Source: Actinobacteria bacterium HGW-Actinobacteria-4 (lineage in GTDB: Bacteria; Actinomycetota; Actinomycetes; Actinomycetales; Demequinaceae). Taken from it: DNA of 64,000 nucleotides. The position numbers and the translations under genes are program-made. Of the stretch, positions 21,712 to 31,024 are shown piece by piece. The notes under the pieces are model-generated. The model was given only the letters and a program-made list of their open reading frames with translations, was not told the origin of the DNA and made no database searches. Location of the stretch: NCBI GenBank assembly GCA_002841315.1, contig PHEW01000001.1:484853-548852 (forward strand). Direction: 5' to 3'. Each line of letters opens with the position of its first letter. Positions within the stretch are counted from its first letter, which is position 1.

Positions 21712-24135
21712 CTAACCCATCACGACTTCGAGGACAGCCCCATCCTTGAGTTCGCCGACGGGCACCAGCGCACCGCGCTTGCTGTCTCCAGCCAGGTCCA
21801 CCTCGACGCCGTCAACCCTGACCGTCTTCACGCCTGTGGCCACGCCGGCCTCGTTGACCACGTTGATGGTGACGTTCATGCCGCGGAAGCGGCGCGTGAT
21901 CTGGAAGCCGTTCCAGCTTTCGGGCAGGCACGGGTCAATCCGCAGCCCTTCGAGCTCGGGACGCACGCCCAGGATGTACTGGGTGACGCCCACGTAGGAC
22001 CATGACGCGGTGCCGGTCAGCCACGGGTTGCGCGCCTGGCCAAAGCGGGGCGACGTGGGTCCGTGGGTGAACTGTGCGTACACGTACGGCTCCACCTGGT
22101 GGATCTCAGCCTGGTCGTTGTAGCGGGCGGGCAGGTACGCGCGGTAGTACTCGTACGCGCGATCGCCGCGGCCCAGGATGCCCTCGGCCACCAAAGTCCA
22201 GGAGTTCGCGTGGCAGAAGATGCCGCCGTTTTCCTTGTGACCCACAGGGAACACCAGCAGGGACAGGCCCACGCCTGGTACCTCTTTGGTGTGCGGCGGG
22301 TGGCACAGCGCCACGCCGTGCTCGGTGGACAGGTGCTTGTGGACGGAGTCCATCGCGCCAATCGCGCGCTCGACGGGCACGGTACCGGAGATCGCAGACC
22401 ACACGTTGGGCTCAAGGTAGATCTTGCCCTCGTCCAGGGCATCGGAGCCCAGCTTGGCGCCGGTCGCGGAGATTCCGCGGATGTACCACTCGCCATCCCA
22501 CGCGCCTTCGAGTACTGGCTGGAGAGCTTCCAACTGCTCACGTGCCCAGGCGGCGTCGGCGTCCCTGCCGGTCTGTTCGGCTAGCTCAGCCACCACCCGC
22601 AAGCCGTTGGCCATCAAGAACGTGGAGAACATTGACTCCCCGGTGGTGCCGAACTGGATGCAGTCGTTCCAGTCGGCCTGGAGGCCCTGGACCAGTCCGT
22701 TGTCGCCCAAGTGGTTGAGCGAGAACTGGATGGCCTGGCGCAGGTGCTCAAAGACGGTTGCCTCGCCGTGGTCCGCGTAGGGCAACACGGTGTCGAGGTA
22801 GTTGACGTCGCCGGTTTCGTAGACAAAGTTGGCGACGGTGATCGGCAGCCACAGCGGGTCGTCCGAGCGATACTTCTCGAGAGTGGGCGTCTCTTCGTGG
22901 CCCGGCCGATGCGTCAGCGGCTTCACGAGCGGCATCGCGCCGCCCTCTTGCGTTTGCCCGGTGAGGATCATGTCGAGGCGCTCGCGCACCGCCTCCGGGA
23001 TGGCGTGGATCACGGAAAGCATGTCCTGGACGGTGTCTCGGTAGCCCAGTCCGTCGCGGTCGCCGGCCTCAATCAGGGACACGCCACGTGACCAGTTGAA
23101 CGTCATGTGGGTCTGGTACGCGTGCCAGACGTTGATCATCGAGTTCATCTCGTTGTCAGGCGTCGCCACCTGGAGCGGCGCGAGGAAGTCGCGCCACTCA
23201 TTGCGAATAGCCTCAAGTTCTGCGTCCACGCGCTCAGGCGTGCCGAACTCAGCCATGATCTCGCGGCCTGGGCGCAGGTCTTGCTCGCCGTCGTTCCACA
23301 CCGCGTCAGGGGAGCCGATGCCGAGCATGTAGATGATCTGACGCGTCTCGCCGGGAGCGAGCTCCAAGCGGGTGTGCAACGAGGCACAAGCGTTGTCGCC
23401 CACAGTCTCGGTGCCCGCGCACTCGCCGCGCTCTACCGCAATGGGGTCCTTCTGAGTGCGGTACGGACCGAGGAATGCGTCGCGCTCGGTGTCGAAGCTC
23501 GTGACGGGCGCGCCGGCCAGGCCAAACCACAACTCCTTGAACGCGTCGCGCGTGGAGTTCTTGCGGTGGATCATGTTGTCGCTGTAGGTGGCGACCACCA
23601 CGTACTGCGAGTACTGCAGGTTCTCGAGATCCTGGCGGTAATTCCACTCGTTCGCGAGCTCGGCGTAGCTGAAAGCGCTAATGGTGCGGGGAGCATCGGA
23701 CGTATTGGTGACCTTGACGGACCAATACTCGAAAGCCTGATCCTTGGGGATGAAGTAGGTGGTCTCGGTCTTGATGCCGCGGTACTCGGCGTCAAAGATC
23801 GAGTAGCCCAGGCCGTGGCGCACTGTGGATTTGTACTCGCTCTTGCCGTCGCCCAGCGGCTTGCCTACGGGCTGCCACGAGGCGCTCCAGTAGTCGCCGT
23901 CGGCGTCGTCACGCAGATAGATGAACCGCCCAGGCTCATCTTGGGGGACGCCGTTGAAGCGGAAGCGAAGCACGCGACCAGTGCCGCCGGACTTATAGAA
24001 CGAGTAGCCGCCGGCGCCCTGAGTGATGATGCCGCCGTAGAGGCGCGAGCCCAGGTAGTTGCTCCACGAACGGGGAGTGTCGGGGCGAGTGATCACATAC
24101 TCGCGGGCTGCGTCGTCAAAGTGTCCGTACTGCAT
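21712..24135 (-). CDS. GH94 glycoside phosphorylase (cellobiose/chitobiose phosphorylase-like)
   Basis: An 807-residue cytosolic enzyme of family GH94. It begins with the family's YGHFDDAAREYVITRP and SNYLGS patterns, has GGYSFYKSGG and YIYLRDD-like segments in the N-terminal beta-sandwich, the general-acid Asp in QADWNDC, and KENGGIFCHANSW in the (alpha/alpha)6 barrel. It would split a beta-linked disaccharide with phosphate to give a sugar 1-phosphate. Details (GRFIYLRDD, DYWSASWQPV) recall N,N'-diacetylchitobiose phosphorylase as much as cellobiose phosphorylase, so the substrate is left open. The start is fixed by AGAGGAG 7-8 nt upstream. No sugar transporter adjoins it. Confidence 0.85.
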   Translation of the reverse strand: MQYGHFDDAAREYVITRPDTPRSWSNYLGSRLYGGIITQGAGGYSFYKSGGTGRVLRFRFNGVPQDEPGRFIYLRDDADGDYWSASWQPVGKPLGDGKSEYKSTVRHGLGYSIFDAEYRGIKTETTYFIPKDQAFEYWSVKVTNTSDAPRTISAFSYAELANEWNYRQDLENLQYSQYVVVATYSDNMIHRKNSTRDAFKELWFGLAGAPVTSFDTERDAFLGPYRTQKDPIAVERGECAGTETVGDNACASLHTRLELAPGETRQIIYMLGIGSPDAVWNDGEQDLRPGREIMAEFGTPERVDAELEAIRNEWRDFLAPLQVATPDNEMNSMINVWHAYQTHMTFNWSRGVSLIEAGDRDGLGYRDTVQDMLSVIHAIPEAVRERLDMILTGQTQEGGAMPLVKPLTHRPGHEETPTLEKYRSDDPLWLPITVANFVYETGDVNYLDTVLPYADHGEATVFEHLRQAIQFSLNHLGDNGLVQGLQADWNDCIQFGTTGESMFSTFLMANGLRVVAELAEQTGRDADAAWAREQLEALQPVLEGAWDGEWYIRGISATGAKLGSDALDEGKIYLEPNVWSAISGTVPVERAIGAMDSVHKHLSTEHGVALCHPPHTKEVPGVGLSLLVFPVGHKENGGIFCHANSWTLVAEGILGRGDRAYEYYRAYLPARYNDQAEIHQVEPYVYAQFTHGPTSPRFGQARNPWLTGTASWSYVGVTQYILGVRPELEGLRIDPCLPESWNGFQITRRFRGMNVTINVVNEAGVATGVKTVRVDGVEVDLAGDSKRGALVPVGELKDGAVLEVVMG

Positions 24136-24348
24136 GATGTGCTCCTCTTGGCAGGAATGGTGTGATGCTGGCGGCGGACTGCCAAACAGCCTAGCGGGTC
24201 TCAACCGTGCCGCGGGAAGGGTGTGTTACGGGTCGTTCCTGGAGCCAATCATGGATGTCGGCTACGCTAGCGCGAAGTCTCGAATCCCTATCAATGCTGA
24301 CAAATCGGTGCGTACCACGCATCCGATGCTCCAGCGCGAGGAGGCCCT

Positions 24349-25872
24349 GTGGTTGAACGCTCGATGGATCCTGCGCGCGTCGCCATGGTGGTTGCGAGCA
24401 ACATCGTGACGGATACCAGGGTGCAGAAGTCGGCGGCATCGGTCGCCAGATTGGGACACGACGTCACGGTCTTCTGGCCAAAGCCCTCAGCGGCGAAGGC
24501 GACAACCACCGGCCTGGGGCGAGCGAAGCCAATGCCGGTTCCCGCCGTGTATAACAAGTCGCGAGAGCGCGCTATGCGGCTGAAGGCGCGGCGAACGTTT
24601 CGGATCGCCCGCCGCAAGAAGGCGCTGAGGCGCGTGCGTAGCCACCGCATCACCGCATGGATGGTGCGCCACACTCGCGTGGCGTGGCGGTGGTTGCCGA
24701 CTCAGGCCCGGCGTTCCATACGTGGGGGCATACTCGGAGCACGTCGCCGCATCACGAGGGCGGTGTGGCATGTGGGCAAGGCAGGTGCCACCACGTCGAA
24801 CCACCTGATTGAGCAGTTCTGGGTGAGACGTGACGACTACCTTGCCCGCCGCAAGCGTCCAGTCTTCTGGAGTTCTGAGCTGTCGCTCGCTGCCGACCTC
24901 GAGACGCTCTTCCTCGAGAGAATCGTGGCGCAGAGACCCGACATCATTCACGCCCATGACATCCATGTGCTTGCCGCCGCCGCGAAGGCCAAGGCGATCC
25001 TGCATCGCAAGGGGTATGCGACGCGGCTCATCTACGATGCCCATGAGTTTGTAGCGGGCACTGGCGGTGCACGTGCGGCCGCGCGTGCCGCATGGGCGCA
25101 CCTTGAACGCCGGCACATCCGTCATGTGGATGAGGTCATCACAGTGAGCGAGCCAATCGCGCAGGAGCTTCGCCGGCGCTACCGACTGCGTCGCCCTCCC
25201 ACGGTTGTCATGAACGCTCCGGACACCTCCAAGTCGAGGCGTCCTTCACTCTCGCTCCGAGCGCAGTGTGGGCTGGGCCCTGACGAGCCCTTGTTGCTCT
25301 ACTCGGGAGGCGTGTCGCCGCAACGCGGAGTCATCGAGATCGTGCGTGCCATGCCGCTCTTGCCATGGGCTCACTTGGTCATCGTGGCTGTGCCAAATGT
25401 GGCGAGCCCGCACCTCGCCGCCATCCGCTCCGCTGCCACTCAGCTTGGCGTCCAGCACCGCGTGCACTTCGTGAATCCCGTACCGCGACCCCAGATCATT
25501 CCGTACATTGCGGAAGCAGACATTGGCATTCACCCGCTGCTCAAGGGTCCCGCCAACCACGAGATGGCGCTACCGAACAAGCTATTTGAGTACATCCACG
25601 CAGGACTGCCGGTTGTGGTGAGCGACGTGAAGTTGATGTCGAGGTTTGTCACCACGGAGGGCATTGGGGAGGTATACACATCCCTCGACTTCGAAGACCT
25701 TGCCCGTGCGATCAACGCGGTCCAGGCTAACCTCGATGACTTCCGGTTTGCGACCGCACGCCCGGAGTTGCGAGCCGCCTACTCATGGCAACACCAAGCC
25801 CGGGGAATCGCCGCCGTCTATGAGCGGCTCGCCCCACGCACGAACCCGACTGTTCGTCCGTCCGCCGCGTAG
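24349..25872 (+). CDS. GT4-family glycosyltransferase
   Basis: A 507-residue GT-B enzyme. The N-terminal domain begins VAMVVASNIVTDTRVQKSAASVARLGHDVTV, a typical GT4 start, and carries an unusually long, Arg-rich insertion (residues ~65-145). IIHAHDIHVL and LIYDAHEF follow; the C-terminal donor domain has LLLYSGGVSPQRGV and LPNKLFEYIHAGLPVVVSDV. The basic insertion could be a membrane-surface anchor. GTG is the start, 4-5 nt after GAGGAGG. It opens the polysaccharide region and would transfer a sugar to a lipid-linked or nascent glycan. Donor unknown. Confidence 0.85.
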   Translation: MVERSMDPARVAMVVASNIVTDTRVQKSAASVARLGHDVTVFWPKPSAAKATTTGLGRAKPMPVPAVYNKSRERAMRLKARRTFRIARRKKALRRVRSHRITAWMVRHTRVAWRWLPTQARRSIRGGILGARRRITRAVWHVGKAGATTSNHLIEQFWVRRDDYLARRKRPVFWSSELSLAADLETLFLERIVAQRPDIIHAHDIHVLAAAAKAKAILHRKGYATRLIYDAHEFVAGTGGARAAARAAWAHLERRHIRHVDEVITVSEPIAQELRRRYRLRRPPTVVMNAPDTSKSRRPSLSLRAQCGLGPDEPLLLYSGGVSPQRGVIEIVRAMPLLPWAHLVIVAVPNVASPHLAAIRSAATQLGVQHRVHFVNPVPRPQIIPYIAEADIGIHPLLKGPANHEMALPNKLFEYIHAGLPVVVSDVKLMSRFVTTEGIGEVYTSLDFEDLARAINAVQANLDDFRFATARPELRAAYSWQHQARGIAAVYERLAPRTNPTVRPSAA

Positions 25873-25881
25873 GCTCAAGTG

Positions 25882-26967
25882 GTGCCCACCACCCCAGACC
25901 CACTCCGCGTGAGTGCGCGCGCCAAGGCAATGCTGACCCGCCATCATCAATCCGGTGGCCTCGGTCCTGATGACTATGCCGCTGAGCCTCGGATTCACCC
26001 CATGGCTGAAGGGAAGTTTCTCTCGGCGCTGGCCGCGCTCGGAAGTGACCTTGACACAACAACGACTGATCGGTTTGCGTTGGACAGCTTGGCGCGCCTT
26101 CGCGAGAGTGCGGCGACACTCAAGGATGCCCGTGCCTCATGGGGACTTGGCTTCGTGTGGGGAGAAGCACCGGCAACTGACGCCTTTGTGGTGACCACTG
26201 CCCTCGTCGCCCAAGGCTTGCTCGACATTTCCGAAGTCGCCGGTCCCGACGTGGCTGGAGAAGCTCGCAAACTTCACGGACAAGCGATCAACTGGTTAAC
26301 TTCGGGTTCCACCCTGGTCCGGCACGGCCGCGCTACGTTGCCCGTGTATGGATCGAGCAATCCGCAACCCGTGCGCAACGTGGTGGCCACGTGGGCCGGC
26401 ATAGTCACCAACAGCCCGGTCGCATCGCCCCGCGACAAGCGCATCGCAAAGCGCGCCGCCGAATGGGTTCTCCGCTCCTACATGCCTGATCTGGGTTGGG
26501 CCTACAGCGAGACGTCCACTCGGGTGGACCTGCTCCACACCTGCTACATCGTGAACGGCCTGCTCTCTGCAGTGGGCAAGAATCCGGTCGCGGAACGCGC
26601 TACCGCGGCCTTGCTGACCTTTGACGACCTCCAAGGTTGGCGAGACAAGTGGGATGCCTTTCCTAGGCAACAGGTGTTTGGTGGTGAGCTTGCTACCGTC
26701 AATCGCGACCTGCGGGTGGTGGGTCAATACGTGGTAGCTGGGTTGAACGTGCCAGCACGCAGTTGGAGCCTCGGTGAGTTACTTCTCGCCGCGGCTCGGA
26801 TGGCGCCGGTTCAGTCTGTAGGTGCACTGTGGTGTGAACGGCTGCCAGCGGTTGTCCGTCAGATAGCGGACCGCTTCCCCAACGAGGACCGACCGCGCCA
26901 CGCCATGCACCTCGCGCACGGGCTTGCCGTGGCTGCCCGATGGAAGGGTGCCGTTGTTGACCGGTGA
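25882..26967 (+). CDS. Unknown protein in polysaccharide cluster, helical-toroid-like
   Basis: A 361-residue protein I do not recognise. It has no signal peptide and no long hydrophobic helices. Repeating segments such as WGLGFVWGEAPATDAFVVTTALVAQGLL and LGWAYSETSTRVDLLHTCYIVNGLL resemble the alternating helices of alpha/alpha-toroid enzymes (prenyl cyclase, glucuronyl epimerase or hydrolase-like folds), but no catalytic signature is evident. GTG 25882 is preferred: TAGGCT lies 6 nt upstream, overlapping the GT4 stop, the same spacing seen at other leaderless starts. Its place between a glycosyltransferase and an acyltransferase suggests a role in surface-glycan synthesis. Confidence 0.6.
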   Translation: MPTTPDPLRVSARAKAMLTRHHQSGGLGPDDYAAEPRIHPMAEGKFLSALAALGSDLDTTTTDRFALDSLARLRESAATLKDARASWGLGFVWGEAPATDAFVVTTALVAQGLLDISEVAGPDVAGEARKLHGQAINWLTSGSTLVRHGRATLPVYGSSNPQPVRNVVATWAGIVTNSPVASPRDKRIAKRAAEWVLRSYMPDLGWAYSETSTRVDLLHTCYIVNGLLSAVGKNPVAERATAALLTFDDLQGWRDKWDAFPRQQVFGGELATVNRDLRVVGQYVVAGLNVPARSWSLGELLLAAARMAPVQSVGALWCERLPAVVRQIADRFPNEDRPRHAMHLAHGLAVAARWKGAVVDR

Positions 26968-26975
26968 GGCGACGG

Positions 26976-29102
26976 CTACTGGTCGGCCACAGGACCTTGG
27001 CTCGACTCGCTCTGGTATTCGAATGAGTCGATGGCGTCAAGAAGGTACGGCACGAGCGCAATGGCGAACCCCGCAGATATGTGATTCGAGTCGCGGTAGA
27101 CGATGAGGTCGCCTACCACCGTGTGGCACGTGTCGGTGTCGCAGAAGTAGTGGGTCATGTCGAGGAGGTGAATCTGTGGGTGATCCGCGGACGCTACTGC
27201 TTGCGCAAGCACGCGGCCCGCGAGCGCTACCTCGCGACCTGAAGCACATGCAAGTCGGTTCTCCGGGTTGGCAGCGAGGCAGTTGGGTACGCTGCCGCCC
27301 TTGGTGCGCGGCACCTCGCCCAAGACGATGACATCGAGTCCGGCGTCGGCCAGTTGTTGCCACCTACTCACGTAGCCCTCCACCGCCGGATCTGCGAACT
27401 CAGTTCCCGCAGGGTTCGCGTAGGCGTAGGCAGTGGCGAAACTGGCCGTATAGACCTGCGAAAACTCGCCCGACGCGATGATCTCCTCAGTGACAGCATC
27501 TGCCCATTGTTCGCAACTGTCGCGTTCGGCAGACGTTTGTTCGTTTTCGAGGAGCCTGATGGCATCAGTGAACGGACAGGAGGCCTTCGAGAACGTGACG
27601 ATACGCCAACCTCGATCGCGACCAATGGCTTCGAAGGCGGAGAACCACTGTGTGGCGTGAGAGTCACCCACCAAGGCCACTGTGCGAGATGGGGTGGGGT
27701 CACTCGTGCCGATCTCACATTGAGTGAGCCCGGTGCCGACGAGGCCCCCTTGGCATCCGCGGAAGAGAGGATTGGTGTTCTGGGACACCACAACTTCAGG
27801 CGGTGGCCATAGTGGACCAGAGCCTTCGACCGGGCCGCATTCGTTTGCGATGGCGAGAACCACGGGGCCATAGCAGCCGCGAGCAACGACATCGGCATGT
27901 TCGCTGTTCGTTCGCGCCGTTCTGCGATCTAACTCGGCGTGGATTCCCCATGAACCCACAACGATCACCACTGCGGTGACAGCGGCGAATGCGAAACTGT
28001 GCCAGGGCGTGCTCGACAGCCACCGCGCGCTTCGTCCCGGATCCTCCACCCAGACCTTTGTCGCCCATGCCAGCAAGCCGGTGGCGATGACGATGACAGC
28101 CTTATCCGCGATGCTTGCAGGCGAGTTTGTGGCGTATGGCCACACGATAATCAGCGGCCAGTGCCACAGGTAGACGGAGTACGAGATGTCGCCGACGAAT
28201 CGCATCGGCCGTAGGGCTAACCAATGCCCAAGAGAGAGCCAACTCTTGGAGTTTCCGGCCACGATGACGGCAACAGTACCGAGCACGGGCAGTGCGGCGG
28301 TGTAGCCGGGGAACATGGTGGCGGAGTCGAACATGATTGCAGCTGCGACGATCGCCGCGAGCCCAAGCCATCCCAGCGGCCGTCGCCACCATTGCGTGCC
28401 TGTAGCCTCGACGGCGACGAGCGCAAGCATCGCACCGGCCGCGAACTCCCAGACTCGGGTGGGTGTTATGAAGTACGCTGACGCTTGATCTTGATAGGTA
28501 GCGATCACTGACCACGTGAAGGAAACGGCGGTGAGCATGCCGAGGCCCGCGAGCAAGAACCGCGACTGGAGGTGAACGGCGCGCCCAGATTTGCGGTGAA
28601 GCAGGGCGAGAATGAGCAACAGAGCTGGCCACACCAAATAAAACTGCTCTTCAACAGAGAGTGACCAGTAATGCTGTGCGACGGTGGGGACGTTGTCCGC
28701 TGCCAGATAGTCCACGGCGTCGGAAGCGAGCAGCCAGTTCTGAACGTAGAGTGCGCTTGCGGCGAGTTGGCGTGACGTGTTTTCCCACATTGTTGCGGGG
28801 AGGAACAGTACGGCCAGCACAGCACTCGCAGCCAGAACCACGAACGAGGCGGGAAGCAGCCGCCTGACGCGGCGCGCCCAGAACCTCCGCAGCGACACTG
28901 TGCCGGTGTCGCGCAACTCGCGCGCGATGTGAGAAGTGATGAGGTAACCGGAGATCACGAAGAAGACATCAACACCGATGAACCCGCCAGTGATCCGGCC
29001 TGGGAAGAGGTGGAATAGCACCACGAGCAACACCGCGACAGCGCGGAGACCCTGAATCTCTGGTCGGAATCGAGAATCGGACTGTGGAGGCGTTGCGACC
29101 AT
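26976..29102 (-). CDS. OafA-type acyltransferase-3 with C-terminal SGNH domain
   Basis: A 708-residue membrane enzyme. Residues ~10-400 are an acyltransferase-3 domain with about ten helices: EIQGLRAVAVLLVVLFH, GFIGVDVFFVISGYLI, RRFWARRVRRLLPA, WSLSVEEQFYLVWP. The C-terminal half is extracytoplasmic and SGNH-like: GDSHATQWFSAFE carries the nucleophile Ser, and SNHISAGFA the catalytic His. Proteins of this design move an acyl group, usually acetyl, across the membrane to O-acetylate polysaccharide or peptidoglycan. The ATG chosen follows GGGGAG by about 7 nt. It is convergent with the unknown gene before it and divergent from the WbpD-like gene. Confidence 0.88.
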   Translation of the reverse strand: MVATPPQSDSRFRPEIQGLRAVAVLLVVLFHLFPGRITGGFIGVDVFFVISGYLITSHIARELRDTGTVSLRRFWARRVRRLLPASFVVLAASAVLAVLFLPATMWENTSRQLAASALYVQNWLLASDAVDYLAADNVPTVAQHYWSLSVEEQFYLVWPALLLILALLHRKSGRAVHLQSRFLLAGLGMLTAVSFTWSVIATYQDQASAYFITPTRVWEFAAGAMLALVAVEATGTQWWRRPLGWLGLAAIVAAAIMFDSATMFPGYTAALPVLGTVAVIVAGNSKSWLSLGHWLALRPMRFVGDISYSVYLWHWPLIIVWPYATNSPASIADKAVIVIATGLLAWATKVWVEDPGRSARWLSSTPWHSFAFAAVTAVVIVVGSWGIHAELDRRTARTNSEHADVVARGCYGPVVLAIANECGPVEGSGPLWPPPEVVVSQNTNPLFRGCQGGLVGTGLTQCEIGTSDPTPSRTVALVGDSHATQWFSAFEAIGRDRGWRIVTFSKASCPFTDAIRLLENEQTSAERDSCEQWADAVTEEIIASGEFSQVYTASFATAYAYANPAGTEFADPAVEGYVSRWQQLADAGLDVIVLGEVPRTKGGSVPNCLAANPENRLACASGREVALAGRVLAQAVASADHPQIHLLDMTHYFCDTDTCHTVVGDLIVYRDSNHISAGFAIALVPYLLDAIDSFEYQSESSQGPVADQ

Positions 29103-29307
29103 ATCGCGCTCCCCTGAATCCCGGACACTCGGAGACCGAGCGCTACTCCCTGAAGTCCCGTGAAGTCGACGGGACTCCGCCATCATAGACGGGTGATCAC
29201 GGGGACGCCAGCGTGGTCGGTGGAGGTAGGACGACCGTCACGCCAGCGTGAACAGCGTGGGGGCTAGACTGGTGGGCGTTGCTCGTGAAGCCCTGAAGGA
29301 GACCGCC

Positions 29308-29907
29308 TTGAGCGTTCGCATTGTCGGCACCGCCGATGTCTCGCCGGATGCCTCGATTGGCGAGGGCTCGTCGATCTGGCACCTTGCCCAAGTGCGTGAA
29401 GGTGCGGTCATAGGACGTGACTGTGTCGTTGGCCGGGGAGCCTACATTGGCACCGGCGTCACGATGGGCGATGGGTGCAAGGTACAGAACTACGCGCTGG
29501 TCTACGAGCCAGCGAGGCTGGGCACGGGCGTATTCATTGGTCCCGCCGTGGTGCTCACCAACGACCACTTCCCGCGCGCAGTGAACCCAGACCTAACCCC
29601 GAAGAGCGCGCACGACTGGGAACCCGTTGGTGTCACCCTCCTTGATGGAGCATCGGTAGGCGCACGCGCCGTTTGCGTGGCACCGGTGACTATTGGGCGG
29701 TGGGCTACTGTCGCCGCCGGAGCCGTCGTAACACGGGACGTTCCTGACTACGCACTGGTCGCGGGCGTACCCGCGCGCCGGGTGCGCTGGGTCGGGGAGG
29801 CGGGCGTCCCCTTGGAGGAAGCTGGTGCAGACTCTTGGCGCTGCCCCATCACTGGCAAGATGTACAAGGAAGCCGGCGACACCCTTTCACCGGCGACCAC
29901 CGAATAG
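29308..29907 (+). CDS. WbpD-like N-acetyltransferase (left-handed beta-helix)
   Basis: A 199-residue hexapeptide-repeat acetyltransferase. Repeats run through VSPDASIGEGSSIWHLAQV, GAVIGRDCVVGRGAYIGTGV, KVQNYALVYEPARLGTGVFIGPAVVLTNDHFPRAV and TIGRWATVAAGAVVTRDVPDYALVAGVPARRV. The NDHFPR motif and the tail with CPITGKMY match UDP-2-acetamido-3-amino-2,3-dideoxy-glucuronate 3-N-acetyltransferases (WbpD). TTG at 29308 is chosen because AAGGAG lies exactly 6 nt before it and the family starts here; the longer frame adds residues unlike the family. It leads a three-gene set with the WbpE- and WbpB-like genes. Confidence 0.85.
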   Translation: MSVRIVGTADVSPDASIGEGSSIWHLAQVREGAVIGRDCVVGRGAYIGTGVTMGDGCKVQNYALVYEPARLGTGVFIGPAVVLTNDHFPRAVNPDLTPKSAHDWEPVGVTLLDGASVGARAVCVAPVTIGRWATVAAGAVVTRDVPDYALVAGVPARRVRWVGEAGVPLEEAGADSWRCPITGKMYKEAGDTLSPATTE

Positions 29908-29932
29908 GCTCACAAGGCACAAGGAAGGAAAC

Positions 29933-31024
29933 ATGGCCAACGAGATGATTCCCGCGGCGAAGCCCATCATTGGAGATGACGAGCGGGAGGCTGTGGATCG
30001 CGTCATGCGGTCTGGAATGATCGCTCAGGGCCCTGAAGTGGCGACTTTCGAGCAAGAGTTCGCCGACGCCCTTGTGGGCGGGCGCACCTGTGTAGCCGTC
30101 TCATCGGGCACGGCTGGCCTCCACCTTGGCTTGTTGGCAGCCGGGATCGGCCCAGGCGATGAGGTCATCGTGCCGTCGTTCACTTTTGCCGCGACCGGCA
30201 ACTCCGTGGGCCTCGCTGGTGCCACCCCGGTCTTCGTCGACATTGAGCCCGATTACTTCTGCCTTGACCCGGTCGCAGTCGAGGCCGCCATCACGTCGCG
30301 CACTAAGGCCATCATGCCGGTGCACCTCTATGGGCACCCGGCGAATGTTGCCGCCCTATCGGACATCGCCAAGCGCCACGGAATCGCGTTGTTTGAGGAT
30401 GCAGCTCAGGCCCATGGCGCGCAGTGGGAAGGCGCCCCGGTGGGCACCTTCGGCCAGTTCGCGATGTTCAGCCTCTACCCCACGAAGAACATGACCTCCG
30501 GCGAGGGTGGAATGGTAAGTTGCGCCAGTCAGGAAATCGAACGTCAGATGAAGTTGCTACGCAACCAAGGCATGGAGCGCCGCTACGAGAACGAGATTGT
30601 GGGCTTTAACGCCCGCATGACGGATATTCATGCTGCGATTGGCCGTGTGCAACTCACCAAGCTTCCTGGCTGGACCAAGCAGCGCCAAGCGAATGCCGCG
30701 TACTTTGATGCGAACCTTGAGGGCGTCGTAGTGCCGCCCGTTGCCCCGGAAGCGGTGCACGTCTACCACCAATACACTATCCGGGTTGAGTCGGACCGCG
30801 ACGGCTTCGCTGCCGCGCTCGCCAGCGAGCACGGCGTCGGTTCCGGCGTCTACTACCCCATCCCCAACCATCAGTTGCCAAGCTTCGGACACGACTTCGA
30901 CCTCCCAGTCACACGGCAGGCGTGTGATCAGGTGCTATCGCTACCAGTACACCCGTCACTCTCGAACGCAGACCTGGAGCGCGTTGTCGCAGGTGTGAAT
31001 GCTGTCGCGAAGGCAGGTGCTTGA
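29933..31024 (+). CDS. WbpE-like DegT/DnrJ/EryC1 aminotransferase
   Basis: A 363-residue PLP aminotransferase of the sugar (DegT) family. SSGTAGLHLGL binds the cofactor phosphate, EDAAQAHGA holds the Asp contacting the ring nitrogen, and SLYPTKNMTSGEGG carries the Schiff-base Lys (about residue 185). In the Wbp route it would transaminate the 3-keto sugar nucleotide made by the WbpB-like enzyme, giving the 3-amino sugar acetylated by the WbpD-like enzyme. AAGGAAGG precedes the ATG. Its TGA overlaps the next ATG by one base. Confidence 0.85.
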   Translation: MANEMIPAAKPIIGDDEREAVDRVMRSGMIAQGPEVATFEQEFADALVGGRTCVAVSSGTAGLHLGLLAAGIGPGDEVIVPSFTFAATGNSVGLAGATPVFVDIEPDYFCLDPVAVEAAITSRTKAIMPVHLYGHPANVAALSDIAKRHGIALFEDAAQAHGAQWEGAPVGTFGQFAMFSLYPTKNMTSGEGGMVSCASQEIERQMKLLRNQGMERRYENEIVGFNARMTDIHAAIGRVQLTKLPGWTKQRQANAAYFDANLEGVVVPPVAPEAVHVYHQYTIRVESDRDGFAAALASEHGVGSGVYYPIPNHQLPSFGHDFDLPVTRQACDQVLSLPVHPSLSNADLERVVAGVNAVAKAGA

